Below, piece by piece: positions 27,106 through 36,831 of a stretch of 64,000 nucleotides of DNA. The stretch lies in assembly GCA_945909635.1 (NCBI GenBank), contig OX246690.1, positions 2,046,001-2,110,000 on the forward strand, in the 5' to 3' direction. Source of the DNA: Clostridioides difficile_A. GTDB lineage: Bacteria; Bacillota; Clostridia; Peptostreptococcales; Peptostreptococcaceae. Every line of letters begins with the position of its first letter. Within the stretch, counting starts at the first letter, position 1. Made by a program: the position numbers and the translations under genes. The notes below the pieces were generated by a model that had not been told where the DNA came from, made no database searches, and was given only the letters and a program-made list of their open reading frames with translations.

Positions 27106-28041
27106 TTATTTTATAGAATCTTTAATATATAAGATTATTTCATTTTTTAATGTATCTATGCTTTCATATTTATCTAAATCAAACCATTTTGCTATTTCAT
27201 ATCTTTTAAACCAAGTTATCTGACGCTTTGCATACCTTCTAGAATCTCTTTTGATTATTTCGATAGCTTCTTCGTATGTATATTCTCCATCTAGATACTT
27301 TAATATCTCTTTATAGCCTATACCTTGCATGGATATCATGTCTTTTTTAAATCCCATACTTAAAAGTTTTTTGACTTCTTCAACCAACCCATTTTCAAGC
27401 ATGATGTCAACTCTCATATTTATTCTTTCATATAAGTGTTCTCTATTTCTATTTAATACAATTATTATTGGTTCATACTCTTCATTAAATTTTAAATCAC
27501 TTGAAAAGTCATTCATTTTCTTACCGCTTAGACAAACTTCAAGTGCCCTTATAACTCTTTTAGTATTGTTCTTATGAATTCTATTAGCAGCTTCTTCATC
27601 GAGTGATTTCAATCTATCATGCATGTAATCTATTCCCTTTTCAGCAAGCTGATTTTGAAGTTCATCTCTCAATTCATTATTGGCATCAGATTTTGCAAAA
27701 TCCATATTATATATTAAAGAATTTAAATAAAGCCCTGTGCCTCCAGTTACTAATACAGATTTTCCTTTTTGATTTATTTCATATATATACTTTTTTGCCC
27801 TTTGTTGAAACTCTGAGACTGAAAATGGATAGTCAGGCTTAACTTCATCTATAAGATAGTGCTTTACTCCCTGCATCTCTTCTTCTGTAACTTTTGCACT
27901 TCCAATATCCATATATTTATATATTTGCATAGAATCTGCTGAAATTATCTCTGCATTCATGTCTTTTGCTAATTTTATTGACAAATCTGTCTTTCCAACA
28001 GCAGTTGGACCTGTAAGTATTATAAGTGGTATTTTTTTCAT
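27106..28041 (-). CDS. miaA: tRNA dimethylallyltransferase MiaA
   Basis: A 311-residue enzyme that transfers a dimethylallyl group to A37 of tRNAs reading UNN codons. Signatures are the P-loop GPTAVGKTDLS, SADSMQIYKYMDIGSAK, GGTGLYLNSLIY and KRYAKRQITWFKR. The product is the substrate of MiaB, also encoded in this window (40-41.5 kb). I set the start at the Met preceded by GGAAAGGAATATT; five upstream codons are in frame but less well placed. It is co-directional with mutL. Confidence 0.96.
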   Translation of the reverse strand: MKKIPLIILTGPTAVGKTDLSIKLAKDMNAEIISADSMQIYKYMDIGSAKVTEEEMQGVKHYLIDEVKPDYPFSVSEFQQRAKKYIYEINQKGKSVLVTGGTGLYLNSLIYNMDFAKSDANNELRDELQNQLAEKGIDYMHDRLKSLDEEAANRIHKNNTKRVIRALEVCLSGKKMNDFSSDLKFNEEYEPIIIVLNRNREHLYERINMRVDIMLENGLVEEVKKLLSMGFKKDMISMQGIGYKEILKYLDGEYTYEEAIEIIKRDSRRYAKRQITWFKRYEIAKWFDLDKYESIDTLKNEIILYIKDSIK

Positions 28042-28078
28042 AATATTCCTTTCCATATATTTTAACTATCCAAATATT

Positions 28079-30043
28079 TTACATGATTCTTTTAAACATT
28101 TTTTCTATTTCTGTCTTAGATATTTCGACCATTATAGGTCTTCCATGAGGACATGTAAATGGATTTTCACAATCTTCTAATTGTTTTAACAGACTTTTTA
28201 TTTCAATATCATATATTTTATCATTTGCTTTTATAGCAGACCTACATGCCATAGATGCAAATCTTTCTCCCTTTAAATCATAATTACTTGTAATCTCTTC
28301 TATATTATCAACTATCTGAAGAATGAACTTTTCAGTTTCAGGAACTCCAAATATAGTTGGCACACATCTTATCATTATATGATTATTACCAAATACTTCT
28401 AATTCAAAACCAAATTTCATAAATAACTCTAAATTATTTTCAATTTGAAGCATATCTACATTTGATACTTCAATTACCACTGGGTCTAAAAGTATTTGCA
28501 TATTGATATCTTGTCTATAAAACTTTTCCATATATCTCTCATATAATATTCTTTCATGTGCAGCATGTTGGTCCAACAAATACATAGAATCATCTTTGCT
28601 TAAAATTATATAAGTATTAAACACAACACCAATTACAGAATATCCATATAGAGAAAATTTATCTTTTGAACTATATAAATACTCTTCTTCACACTCTCTA
28701 ATGCTATCAATATAACAGTTACCATCGCTTCTTGAACCATCAACTTGAAATTCTTCTTGTATATTGTCATTTACAGTATCTTCACTTAGATACTTAGTGT
28801 TTTTTAATTCATCCTCTACACTTTCATTTAATACTTCACTTACCGATTGAAATTTATTTATTGGTCTTTCACTCGATAAAGTTATAACCTCAATAGCTTC
28901 ATCTTTTTCTTTAGTAATATTGTTATTTTTAGAATCATCTTCTAATAAATTATTATTTTTCAATTCAAAACCTGTACTTTTTTCTCTATTATTAATAGCA
29001 ATTCTAGGTTGTGTTTTTTTATCTGAATAAGTAGCATACTTTCCAATAAGATTTGAATGTATCAGTTTAACCTTTAGAAAATCTCTAAGTTCTATATAGA
29101 CTTCTTGTTCTTTTTCAAATTTAATTTCGAGTTTATTAGGATGTATATTTACATCGATACATGATGGTTCCACTTCTATATTTAAGAAACAAACTGCATG
29201 TTTACCTATTGGAATTATAGACTTATAACTTTCTGTTATTGCATCTATGATTATTTTGCTTTTTACAAATCTTTTATTTATATAGATATGTTGTAAATTT
29301 TTATTGGAACGATATATATTGTTATTACCTATATATCCATTCATTTTAAAGTGATTACATTTAAACTCCACATCTATTATATTTTCTGTTATTTCTTTTC
29401 CATATATGCTTCTAATGGTATTTACGAGTTTACCATCTCCTGGAGTATTTAACATTTGTTTGTTATTATTTGTATATTTAAATTGAACACTTGGATTACC
29501 TATTGCAAGTTTATTTATTAAATCACTTATATTTATAGTTTCTGCATGAGTAGACTTTAAAAACTTCTGTCTTGCTGGTGTATTAAAGAAAATATCTTTT
29601 ATAATGATTGTAGTCCCATTAGTAGAACCAATTGGTTCTTTTGATATTATTTTTCCACCCTCAACGTATATTTTAGTTCCTATAATCTCATCCTTTGTTT
29701 TAGTAGTCATCTCTAATTTGGATACAGCTGAAATAGATGCTAATGCCTCCCCTCTAAAACCAAGAGAATATAAGTCGTACAAATCATCAATTTCTTTAAT
29801 TTTACTAGTAGCATGTCTTAAAAATGATTTCTCAACTTCACTTGAAGGTATTCCTATTCCATTATCTGTAATCTTAATTAAACTCTTGCCTCCATCAACT
29901 ATATCTATAGAAATTTTGCTTGCACCTGCATCGATAGAGTTTTCAATAAGTTCTTTCACTACAGAAGAAGGTCTTTCTACAACTTCACCTGCTGCTATCT
30001 TATTTATAGTTAAATCATCTAGGATGTTAATTATATTTTTCAT
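28079..30043 (-). CDS. mutL: DNA mismatch repair protein MutL
   Basis: A 654-residue MutL. The GHKL ATPase motifs are complete: NKIAAGEVVERP, ELIENSIDAGA, ITDNGIGI, HATSKI and GFRGEALASI. The C-terminal domain carries the endonuclease motif DQHAAHERILYE and the zinc-site motif CPHGRP, so this is a nicking MutL as expected in bacteria without MutH. The linker is Ser/Asn/Glu-rich. The start is an ATG with AGAGGTG upstream, 10 bp after the mutS stop, so the two are co-transcribed. Confidence 0.97.
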   Translation of the reverse strand: MKNIINILDDLTINKIAAGEVVERPSSVVKELIENSIDAGASKISIDIVDGGKSLIKITDNGIGIPSSEVEKSFLRHATSKIKEIDDLYDLYSLGFRGEALASISAVSKLEMTTKTKDEIIGTKIYVEGGKIISKEPIGSTNGTTIIIKDIFFNTPARQKFLKSTHAETINISDLINKLAIGNPSVQFKYTNNNKQMLNTPGDGKLVNTIRSIYGKEITENIIDVEFKCNHFKMNGYIGNNNIYRSNKNLQHIYINKRFVKSKIIIDAITESYKSIIPIGKHAVCFLNIEVEPSCIDVNIHPNKLEIKFEKEQEVYIELRDFLKVKLIHSNLIGKYATYSDKKTQPRIAINNREKSTGFELKNNNLLEDDSKNNNITKEKDEAIEVITLSSERPINKFQSVSEVLNESVEDELKNTKYLSEDTVNDNIQEEFQVDGSRSDGNCYIDSIRECEEEYLYSSKDKFSLYGYSVIGVVFNTYIILSKDDSMYLLDQHAAHERILYERYMEKFYRQDINMQILLDPVVIEVSNVDMLQIENNLELFMKFGFELEVFGNNHIMIRCVPTIFGVPETEKFILQIVDNIEEITSNYDLKGERFASMACRSAIKANDKIYDIEIKSLLKQLEDCENPFTCPHGRPIMVEISKTEIEKMFKRIM

Positions 30044-30053
30044 TTGCACACCT

Positions 30054-32897
30054 CTAAGATTTTATTTCTTTTGCTTTTTTTTGAAGATTATAAAGAGAAT
30101 TTATCGCATCCAATGGAGTCATATTTAGGATATCTAGATTTAAAATTTCTTCTGATAGTATGTCTCTCTTTACACTGTCAAAAGATATTTGAGTTAATGC
30201 TACTTCTTTTACAGAATCTTCTTTATTGGTTTTCTCCATATCATCATTTTCCTTTATTAAAGCAACTTCATCATTTAGTAACTTAAATTTAGAATTTAAT
30301 TTATCATAATCCTTTTTTATATGCTTATAGTCTTTTACTATAAGTTCATGTTCTATTTTTAGAGATTCATATTTATTCTTAAAATTGCTTTGATTTACCT
30401 TAAGCAATTCTTCATCTAAATTAATGCTAGTCGCATTAGTTTTTTCTTTATCACCATTTATCGCTACACTGTTATAGACATGATTTTTTTCCAAGTCTTT
30501 AAGTATACATTTTGCTCTTTCTATGACTTCATCTGGTAATTTAGCTAATTTAGCAACATATATTCCATAACTCTTATCTGCCCCTTGAGGAATTATTTTT
30601 CTTAAAAAGATTATTCCTTCTCCATCTTCTTTGACTGCTATTGAATAATTCTTAACCTCTTTAAACTCCTCTTCTAAATCAGTAAGTTCATGATAATGTG
30701 TTGCAAATAATGTTTTGCATCTAATATTCTTCTGAATATATTCCACTATTGACCATGCTAAACTTATACCATCATAAGTGCTGGTTCCACGACCTATTTC
30801 ATCTAATATAACTAGACTTCTCTCTGTAGCATTTTTTAGTATAAGAGATACTTCATTCATTTCCACCATAAAAGTAGACTGCCCTTGAGATAAGTCATCA
30901 CTAGCTCCAACTCTAGTAAATATTCTATCTAAGATTGGAATATCAGCATATTCTGCTGGTACAAATGAACCTATATGTGCCATAAGTGCTATTATAGCAG
31001 TTTGTCTCATATAGGTTGATTTCCCAGACATATTAGGACCAGTTATTATGTTAATAATGTTTTCTCCACGGTTTAGATATGTATCATTTGGAACGAAATT
31101 TTCCTCACCTACTATATTTTCAACAACTGGATGTCTACCATTTCTTATATCAAGTTTATTATTTTCATTTATTGCTGGCTTTACATAATTATTTATGTGT
31201 GCAACTGTTGCCAGAGATACAAAAACATCTATATTAGCTATAGTTTTAGCTACTTTTTGTATTCTATCTATATTTTTGTATATAGTATCTCTTATACCTA
31301 CAAATATCTCGTATTCTAGAGACTTAATTTTTTCTTCAGCATGTAATATCTTTTCTTCTATTTCCTTTAATTCTGGAGTTATATATCTTTCTGCATTACT
31401 AAGTGTCTGCTTTCTTATATATGTCTCATCTAGTTTTGCCTGTTTAAAGTTGGCTTTTGTTATTTCTATATAGTAACCAAAAACTTTATTAAAACCTATT
31501 TTTAATGATTTAACTCCTGTCTTTTCTCTTTCTCTATTTTCTATTTCTTTTACAAGAAAAGCTCCATTTTTAGAAATATCTCTTAATTCTTTAAGCTCAT
31601 CACTAAAATCAGACTTAATTATATTTCCATCTTTTATAGTTATTGTAGGTTCTTCTAAAATAGCTTCATCTATTAAATTGTATATATCATCCAATTTATC
31701 CATTTCTGAAACATACTCTTTTAATATTGTTGCATTTGATAAATCTATTGTGTCTTTTAAATTTGGTAATTTTTCTATTGAATTTTTTAAGTGAACTAAT
31801 TCTTTTGGTGTAACCCTTTCAAATGCTATCTTTCCACATATTCTTTCTATATCGTATATATTTTTAAGTATATCATTTAAATCTTCTCTTAATATAAAAT
31901 CATCTTTTATCTCTTCTATTACATCTAATCTATTTTCAATTTTAGATTTATTTATCAAAGGTTCTTCAACATATTTTCTTAAAAGTCTACCTCCCATTGC
32001 TGTAGAAGTTTTATCAAGAACATGCAATAATGAACCTTTCTTCTTATTGCCTCTTATAGTTTGAGTAAGCTCTAAGTTAGTTCTAGTAAACATATCTAAA
32101 ACCATGTATTCTGATGAATTGTATATATTTATATTATTTATATTAGATGTTATTTGTTTTTGAGTATTATATATATAATTCAGAAGAATTGATAAGCTTG
32201 ACTTTATAAGACCTTTATCATCAAACTTTAGTTTTTGTAGATAAACCTCTGGAAAATATTCTCTTAATATGTTTATATCCAAATAGTTATCGCTAAAACT
32301 TTCATTTATGTATATATTACTTACAGTAGCTATATCTCTAAGCTTTTCTATAAAGTCTAAATCATTTATAATTATTTCTGTAGGATGGATTTTTGCAATC
32401 TCTTCAATTACTTTATCTTCATTTAAACAAGTTGCATTAGTTTCTCCAGTACTTATATCGACATAAGTTAGCCCTATATTAGAACCATCCTTATATAAAG
32501 ACAACAAATAATTATTTTTTTTATTTTCAAGTAAATTTCCATCTAAAACAGTTCCAGGAGTGATGACTCTTATAACCTCTCTTCTAACAATTCCTTTTGC
32601 AGTAGATGGGTCTTCCATTTGTTCACCTATTGCTACTTTATATCCATTTTCAACTAATTTTGATATATATGAATTGGCTGAGTGGAAAGGCACACCACAC
32701 ATAGGAGCACGTTCTTCTAAACCACAAGCTTTTCCTGTTAATGCTATTTCAAGAGCTTTTGAAGCTACTAATGCATCTTCAAAAAACATTTCATAAAAAT
32801 CTCCCAATCTAAAAAACAGTATACAATCTTTATATCGGTTTTTTACTTCAAGGTACTGCTTCATCATAGGAGTCAATTTATTCATATCTATTTGCAT
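30054..32897 (-). CDS. mutS: DNA mismatch repair protein MutS
   Basis: A 947-residue MutS. The mismatch-reading N-terminus has FFRLGDFYEMFFEDA; the ATPase has Walker A GPNMSGKST, Walker B VILDEIGRGTSTYDG and the HYHEL region FATHYHELTDLE. The C-terminal ~100 residues form a longer, charged, coiled-coil-prone segment than in short MutS proteins. The start is the ATG with AGGAGG 7 bases upstream (an in-frame TTG two codons earlier is less likely). It is the first gene of the repair/tRNA modification/Hfq cluster. Confidence 0.97.
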   Translation of the reverse strand: MQIDMNKLTPMMKQYLEVKNRYKDCILFFRLGDFYEMFFEDALVASKALEIALTGKACGLEERAPMCGVPFHSANSYISKLVENGYKVAIGEQMEDPSTAKGIVRREVIRVITPGTVLDGNLLENKKNNYLLSLYKDGSNIGLTYVDISTGETNATCLNEDKVIEEIAKIHPTEIIINDLDFIEKLRDIATVSNIYINESFSDNYLDINILREYFPEVYLQKLKFDDKGLIKSSLSILLNYIYNTQKQITSNINNINIYNSSEYMVLDMFTRTNLELTQTIRGNKKKGSLLHVLDKTSTAMGGRLLRKYVEEPLINKSKIENRLDVIEEIKDDFILREDLNDILKNIYDIERICGKIAFERVTPKELVHLKNSIEKLPNLKDTIDLSNATILKEYVSEMDKLDDIYNLIDEAILEEPTITIKDGNIIKSDFSDELKELRDISKNGAFLVKEIENREREKTGVKSLKIGFNKVFGYYIEITKANFKQAKLDETYIRKQTLSNAERYITPELKEIEEKILHAEEKIKSLEYEIFVGIRDTIYKNIDRIQKVAKTIANIDVFVSLATVAHINNYVKPAINENNKLDIRNGRHPVVENIVGEENFVPNDTYLNRGENIINIITGPNMSGKSTYMRQTAIIALMAHIGSFVPAEYADIPILDRIFTRVGASDDLSQGQSTFMVEMNEVSLILKNATERSLVILDEIGRGTSTYDGISLAWSIVEYIQKNIRCKTLFATHYHELTDLEEEFKEVKNYSIAVKEDGEGIIFLRKIIPQGADKSYGIYVAKLAKLPDEVIERAKCILKDLEKNHVYNSVAINGDKEKTNATSINLDEELLKVNQSNFKNKYESLKIEHELIVKDYKHIKKDYDKLNSKFKLLNDEVALIKENDDMEKTNKEDSVKEVALTQISFDSVKRDILSEEILNLDILNMTPLDAINSLYNLQKKAKEIKS

Positions 32898-32989
32898 TAT
32901 CAAACCTCCTTCTTTTCTAATTAAATATTATATCATAGTAGATGATTATTATTAACATAATATATAAAATTTTGACGTATAACTAAAAA

Positions 32990-33024
32990 ACAATCCAAAA
33001 TGTATAATTGCATTTTGGATTGCT
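32990..33024 (-). terminator. intrinsic terminator of the thiamine-precursor ABC operon
   Basis: CAATCCAAAATG and CATTTTGGATTG form a perfect 12 bp stem with a short loop, followed on the minus strand by TTTTTTAG. Confidence 0.9.
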
Positions 33025-33062
33025 AGGTTTAATACTCTTTGAATAAAGCATATATATAATTT

Positions 33063-33797
33063 TTACAACAAAGATATTATTTCTTTCTTAAGTTTAATGA
33101 CATTTTCAAGGTTATCTTCATTCAGTTTTTTACTATCAATAATAAATTCTTTTTTTATTATTGATGGCTTTTTTGAAATGACATAAATTCTATTTGACAG
33201 CATTATAGCTTCATCAATATCATGGGTTATAAGAAGTATTGTTGAATTTACCTTTTTCTTAACATCTAAAAGCCATTTTTGCATAGATGTCTTAGTCAAC
33301 GAGTCGAGTGCTCCAAAAGGCTCATCTAAAAGCATTATGTCATTAGAATTTACAAAGGTTCTCAGGAAATTTGCTCTCTGTCTCATTCCTCCAGAAAGTT
33401 CAGATGGATATTTATTTTCATATCCATTTAAACCAAAAACCTCAAAATAATGTTTTACCATTTCCCTTGCTTTACTCTTTTTTTCTTTTTTTAAGACCAG
33501 TGGTAGTGACACATTATCTATTATAGTTTTATATGGTAAAAGTAAGTCTTTTTGGTACATGTAACTGTATTTTCCATTTATATCTACTTTACCACTATTA
33601 TAATCTGTAAGTTTAGTTATAATATTAAAGATAGTACTTTTACCACATCCACTTGGTCCTAATATAGAAACAAATTCGCCTTCATATACATCAATACTTA
33701 TATCTTTTAAAACTTCAACTTCTTTATATGTTTTTGATACATTTTCTATAGATACTTTTATTTTTTTATTGTGGTAAGAATTCATTTGTGTAAGCAT
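33063..33797 (-). CDS. thiamine-precursor ABC transporter ATPase (ThiZ-like)
   Basis: A 244-residue ATPase of the nitrate/taurine/HMP importer class: Walker A GPSGCGKST, signature LSGGMRQRANFLRTF, Walker B IMLLDEPFGALDS and ITHDIDEAIML. It overlaps the 3' end of the binding-protein gene by 32 bp. The start is not certain: ATG at 33797 (AAGG upstream) or at 33785. As the last gene of a TPP-riboswitch operon it should energise uptake of a thiamine pyrimidine precursor. Confidence 0.85.
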   Translation of the reverse strand: MLTQMNSYHNKKIKVSIENVSKTYKEVEVLKDISIDVYEGEFVSILGPSGCGKSTIFNIITKLTDYNSGKVDINGKYSYMYQKDLLLPYKTIIDNVSLPLVLKKEKKSKAREMVKHYFEVFGLNGYENKYPSELSGGMRQRANFLRTFVNSNDIMLLDEPFGALDSLTKTSMQKWLLDVKKKVNSTILLITHDIDEAIMLSNRIYVISKKPSIIKKEFIIDSKKLNEDNLENVIKLKKEIISLL

Positions 33798-34779
33798 CAC
33801 TTGCCTTCATATCCTTATCTATTAATTTATATTCTTTTAAGAATGATGTGTAGTTATTCCATACACTGTCTTTCATTTCTCCCCATCTAGGTGCATCGTC
33901 TTTATATTTACTTGCTAGATATTCTTGACTCTTTAATGCTAATTTTTCATCTACCTCAGGTGCATGTTTTACTAATATTTTTGCTGCATCTTCTGGATTT
34001 TTAATTGCATATTCGTAACCTTTTGTTGTAGCCTTTAAGAATTTCTTAGCTAGTTCTGGATTATCTTTTAGTACAGTTTCATTAGAAATTATAAGTGGTG
34101 TATAATAATCTAATCTTTCATCTAAATCTTTTACTGGTATAAAGTTCAAATCATAGTCAATTAAACTTGCCTTAACTGCATCCCAACCTTCAAATATCCA
34201 TGCAAAATCTACAGTTTTCATAGCTGCAAAGAAATCATCTTGACCAGTATTAACTATTTTTAATTTGTTAAAGTCGGCTCCATTTTTCTTCATAACTGCT
34301 TTAAAAACAGCTTCTTCTGATGGAGAACCCCAACCGCCATAAGTTTTTCCCTCAAAATCCTTAGCTGTAGTTATATTTTTTTCTTTTGGTGATGCAAACC
34401 CAGAAGTATTATGTTGTATAACAGCTGCTACAGCTTTTATTGGAAGTGGATCTTCACTAGTCTTTGCATAGGTAACTTGTTCTTGATAACTTATACCAAA
34501 GTCCGCTTTGCCTGTTGCAACTAAAGTCTCAGCTCCACTTTCAGGTGGTTGCACTATTTCAACATCTAAACCTTCTTCTTTATAATAACCTTTATCAAGT
34601 GCTACAAATAATCCAGTATGATTTGTATTTGGTGTCCAATCAAGCACCATAGTCACTTTTTTAGAAGAATCATCTTTAGTACTACTTTTATCCTTATCAT
34701 TATTTGAAGAACATCCAGTTATTGTCACTAATGTAAAAACACTTACTAAACCTAATATTCCTAATTTTTTGAAATTCAT
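33766..34779 (-). CDS. thiamine pyrimidine precursor-binding lipoprotein (NMT1/THI5-like, ThiY-like)
   Basis: A 337-residue extracellular lipoprotein. A signal peptide ends in the lipobox VTITGC (Cys about residue 23), followed by an SSNNDKDKSSTKDD linker. The NMT1/THI5-like domain shows VLDWTPNTNHTGLFVALDKGYY, EIVQPPESGAETLVATGKADFGISYQEQ and WIFEGWD. ThiY proteins bind formylaminopyrimidine or HMP. The start has AGGGAGGAAATT directly upstream; seven more in-frame codons precede it. It lies between the permease and ATPase genes. Confidence 0.88.
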   Translation of the reverse strand: MNFKKLGILGLVSVFTLVTITGCSSNNDKDKSSTKDDSSKKVTMVLDWTPNTNHTGLFVALDKGYYKEEGLDVEIVQPPESGAETLVATGKADFGISYQEQVTYAKTSEDPLPIKAVAAVIQHNTSGFASPKEKNITTAKDFEGKTYGGWGSPSEEAVFKAVMKKNGADFNKLKIVNTGQDDFFAAMKTVDFAWIFEGWDAVKASLIDYDLNFIPVKDLDERLDYYTPLIISNETVLKDNPELAKKFLKATTKGYEYAIKNPEDAAKILVKHAPEVDEKLALKSQEYLASKYKDDAPRWGEMKDSVWNNYTSFLKEYKLIDKDMKASDAYTNEFLPQ

Positions 34780-34800
34780 AATTTCCTCCCTCAAATACAA

Positions 34801-35571
34801 TTAATCTGCTAATCTATGTCTTATAACAATTTTTTTTACTACTTGTACAACTCCTACAAATATTAAACTAAATATAACTACCAATATAGTAGATGCAAAT
34901 ACTTTATCAAGAGCATATGCACTTTTTGACCTTAGCATATAAACACCAAGACCTTTGGTTCCACCTAACCACTCTGCAACAGTCGCTGCCATTACAGCAT
35001 AGGTCGCAGATATTTTAAGCCCAGAAAAAAATTTATCCATTGCCATAGGAAATTTAAGATGAATAAATGTATTAATTTTATTTGAATTCATAGTCTTAAA
35101 TAAATTTAAATAATCTTTATCAATATTCTCGATTCCATCTACAAAACTTATTAATATAGGAAAAAAACAAGTAAGCGTTACCATCAATATTTTGGGCATT
35201 GTCCCAAAGCCAAACCATATCATAAAAAGTGGAGCTATAATTATTGTAGGTATCATTTGAGTGACCAACATAATAGGATAAAGACACTTTTTTATTATCG
35301 ACACAAAATCCATCAATACACCAATTATTAATGATATTATAATTGCAACTATAAAACCAAGTATTGCTTCTCCTATAGTAACTACAGCATGCATGGATAA
35401 ATTTTGAGAGTCTTTAAAAAATACATTAAGTATATCTACTGGCGTGGGTAGTATATACTGTGGGACTTTTAAAACTTCTACCACAGATTGCCAAAGAATA
35501 AGTATAAACAAAAATGTTGCTATTGGATATATACTATCTTTAACTTTATCTATGATTTCTAAGTTTTTCAT
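34801..35571 (-). CDS. thiamine-precursor ABC transporter permease (ThiX-like)
   Basis: A 256-residue binding-protein-dependent permease with about six TM segments. The EAA loop is visible as FKTMNSNKINTFIHLKFPMAMDKFFSGLKIS. LPTPVDILNVFF near the N-terminus is typical of the SsuC/ThiX group. It overlaps the 3' end of the preceding gene by 26 bp, so translation is probably coupled. Confidence 0.88.
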   Translation of the reverse strand: MKNLEIIDKVKDSIYPIATFLFILILWQSVVEVLKVPQYILPTPVDILNVFFKDSQNLSMHAVVTIGEAILGFIVAIIISLIIGVLMDFVSIIKKCLYPIMLVTQMIPTIIIAPLFMIWFGFGTMPKILMVTLTCFFPILISFVDGIENIDKDYLNLFKTMNSNKINTFIHLKFPMAMDKFFSGLKISATYAVMAATVAEWLGGTKGLGVYMLRSKSAYALDKVFASTILVVIFSLIFVGVVQVVKKIVIRHRLAD

Positions 35572-35836
35572 CTATAGTCAAACCCCCAGCTTTTTCATCT
35601 ACTCTAGCTACTGTTATAACTCTTTCACATCCAAGGTTAAAAGGGATTTTATGTACTTTCTTCAATAATTCAAAAACTTCATCAAAATCACCTTCAACAG
35701 TCGTACTCATTGCACCTATTTCACATTTAAGACCACTTTTTTCAATTTCAGCAATACAAGCATCTACTACTTTATACATTTCTTCTTCACCTTTGTAAGG
35801 TCTTAGTGGCATTACTGCTATGTCTGCGATTACCAT
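35546..35836 (-). CDS. MTH1187/YkoF-type thiamine-binding protein (UPF0045)
   Basis: A 96-residue ferredoxin-fold protein of the UPF0045 family: VIADIAVMPLRPYKGEEEMYKVV, IGAMSTTVEGDFDEVFELLKKVH and GCERVITVARVD. YkoF-like relatives bind thiamine or its pyrimidine. It is the first gene after the TPP riboswitch and overlaps the permease gene, which supports a role in thiamine precursor handling. The start has AAAGGAG upstream. Confidence 0.85.
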   Translation of the reverse strand: MVIADIAVMPLRPYKGEEEMYKVVDACIAEIEKSGLKCEIGAMSTTVEGDFDEVFELLKKVHKIPFNLGCERVITVARVDEKAGGLTIDEKLRNHR

Positions 35837-35934
35837 TTAAATCACTCCTTTAAAAATAATTAATACCTACTAGGTATATTTTGCTTTTTATTAAAATTTT
35901 TACTTCTAAAAGATAATATATTTAAATAAAATAA

Positions 35935-35963
35935 AAGTCTTATCCACAATAGGATAAGACTTA
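35935..35963 (-). terminator. expression-platform terminator of the TPP riboswitch
   Basis: AAGTCTTATCC / GGATAAGACTT hairpin followed by TTTATTTTATTT on the minus strand, directly after the TPP aptamer and before the first gene. TPP binding should favour this terminator. Confidence 0.85.
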
Positions 35964-35969
35964 TTTTCA

Positions 35970-36055
35970 TCTTTACTGGTCTCCCTACACTGGCATTATC
36001 CAAACAGGTTCAAAGGGTCGAGATAAAATCTCCTCTCAGCACATTAGCTCCCCGA
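35970..36055 (-). ncRNA. TPP (THI-box) riboswitch aptamer
   Basis: On the minus strand the conserved elements appear in order: CGGGGAGCT, GCTGAGAGGAGA, then ACCCTTTGAACCTG and GGATAATGCCAGTGTAGGGA (the thi box). It precedes the thiamine-binding/ABC operon and is followed by an intrinsic terminator, so thiamine pyrophosphate should switch the operon off. Confidence 0.96.
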
Positions 36056-36519
36056 AATATATTATATCTTTTCTACTTGATTATACTACACTTATCATAT
36101 TTTAACAAATTTTTTATTCATATTATATATTTTATCTATTTTAAAATATATAATACCAAAATAGTATTTTTTAGTATTTTTAAAAAAGTATATTGCCACA
36201 ATACCTACTCATCATAATTTATTAGAGTTTGATTAAATTTTAAAGCTTAGTTATAAAAATATACTATTATAATGATTTTTATTTATTTTATTAACCATTT
36301 GACTTTATTTAGCTTTATTCTACTGCCTCAAATTAATTCAATTTAGGTTAATAATAAAAACCTCTTATTCTGATTTGTATATATAAACTATATAATGTAA
36401 TTATTTTACCTAATTTATTTTTGAAAAATAAATTATTTTTTTAATTTTTAAATTTTTTAATATGTACCTTGAAAAATCAAACGTTTTCCTATATGATTGT
36501 AATTGTAGAATAAAACTAA
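36056..36519. other. AT-rich intergenic stretch, no gene seen
   Basis: About 460 bp between the TPP riboswitch and the plus-strand c-di-GMP riboswitch. I see no ORF with a ribosome-binding site and no clear dyad; it presumably holds the two divergent promoters. Confidence 0.5.
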
Positions 36520-36600
36520 ATAGGCAAAACTAGAGAAATTTAGTGACGCAAAGCTATAGGGACTAAGACTTATGAAACGAGTTATGTCAGCCAGTTGCCA
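36520..36600 (+). ncRNA. c-di-GMP-I (GEMM) riboswitch, plus-strand copy
   Basis: The sequence TAGGCAAAACTAGAGAAATT, then GACGCAAAGCTATAGGGACT and the closing GTCAGCCAGTTGCC match the class-I c-di-GMP aptamer: P1 pairs GGCAA with TTGCC, and the GCAAAGC and CAGCC elements hold the two P stems. It is followed at once by a terminator-like hairpin, so c-di-GMP should control read-through into a short ORF at 36655. A near-identical copy on the other strand lies at 47220-47302. Confidence 0.93.
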
Positions 36601-36626
36601 AAAAGATATTTTCTTTTTGTTTTTAT
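36600..36626 (+). terminator. expression-platform terminator of the plus-strand c-di-GMP riboswitch
   Basis: AAAAAGATATTTTCTTTTT stem-loop followed by GTTTTTATG, overlapping the 3' side of the aptamer closing stem. Confidence 0.75.
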
Positions 36627-36654
36627 GAAAGTTTTTTAGGGGGATAAATGATAT

Positions 36655-36831
36655 ATGTTTATAGATAAAATGGATAGATGTACGCATATACTAACTGCAT
36701 ATATATGCAGTTCATACGATTACTGCAATTTTATAGATACACAATTAAATGACTTTATACTAGAATATGGAGAGAACGTGGTAGAATCTTGTTTGCATCA
36801 AGTGATGGTATTGGTAAGCAGATATAATTAA
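36655..36831 (+). CDS. 58-residue ORF behind the c-di-GMP riboswitch, unknown function
   Basis: Not recognised. The predicted 58-residue protein is neutral to acidic with four cysteines (Cys9, Cys18, Cys24, Cys45) and no signal peptide. TTAGGGGGATAA lies upstream, with a six-codon ORF (start 36648) directly before the ATG, so translation may be coupled or the 58-codon start may be the second choice. A perfect 20 bp palindrome lies inside the ORF. Its position as the first ORF after a c-di-GMP riboswitch is the main argument that it is real; it could also be a remnant of a longer gene. Confidence 0.4.
   Translation: MFIDKMDRCTHILTAYICSSYDYCNFIDTQLNDFILEYGENVVESCLHQVMVLVSRYN
36693..36712. repeat. 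perfect 20 bp palindrome in the riboswitch-controlled ORF
   Basis: AACTGCATATATATGCAGTT reads the same on both strands. It could be a protein-binding dyad or an mRNA hairpin within the ORF. Confidence 0.6.

Noticed and set aside
29604..30128. 174-codon plus-strand ORF opposite mutL
   Set aside because: Lies entirely over the well-supported mutL and mutS-end coding strand, has no ribosome-binding site and no family-like sequence.
36457..36687. 76-codon minus-strand ORF across the c-di-GMP riboswitch
   Set aside because: It is the complement of a structured aptamer and its terminator; the apparent codons come from RNA constraint.
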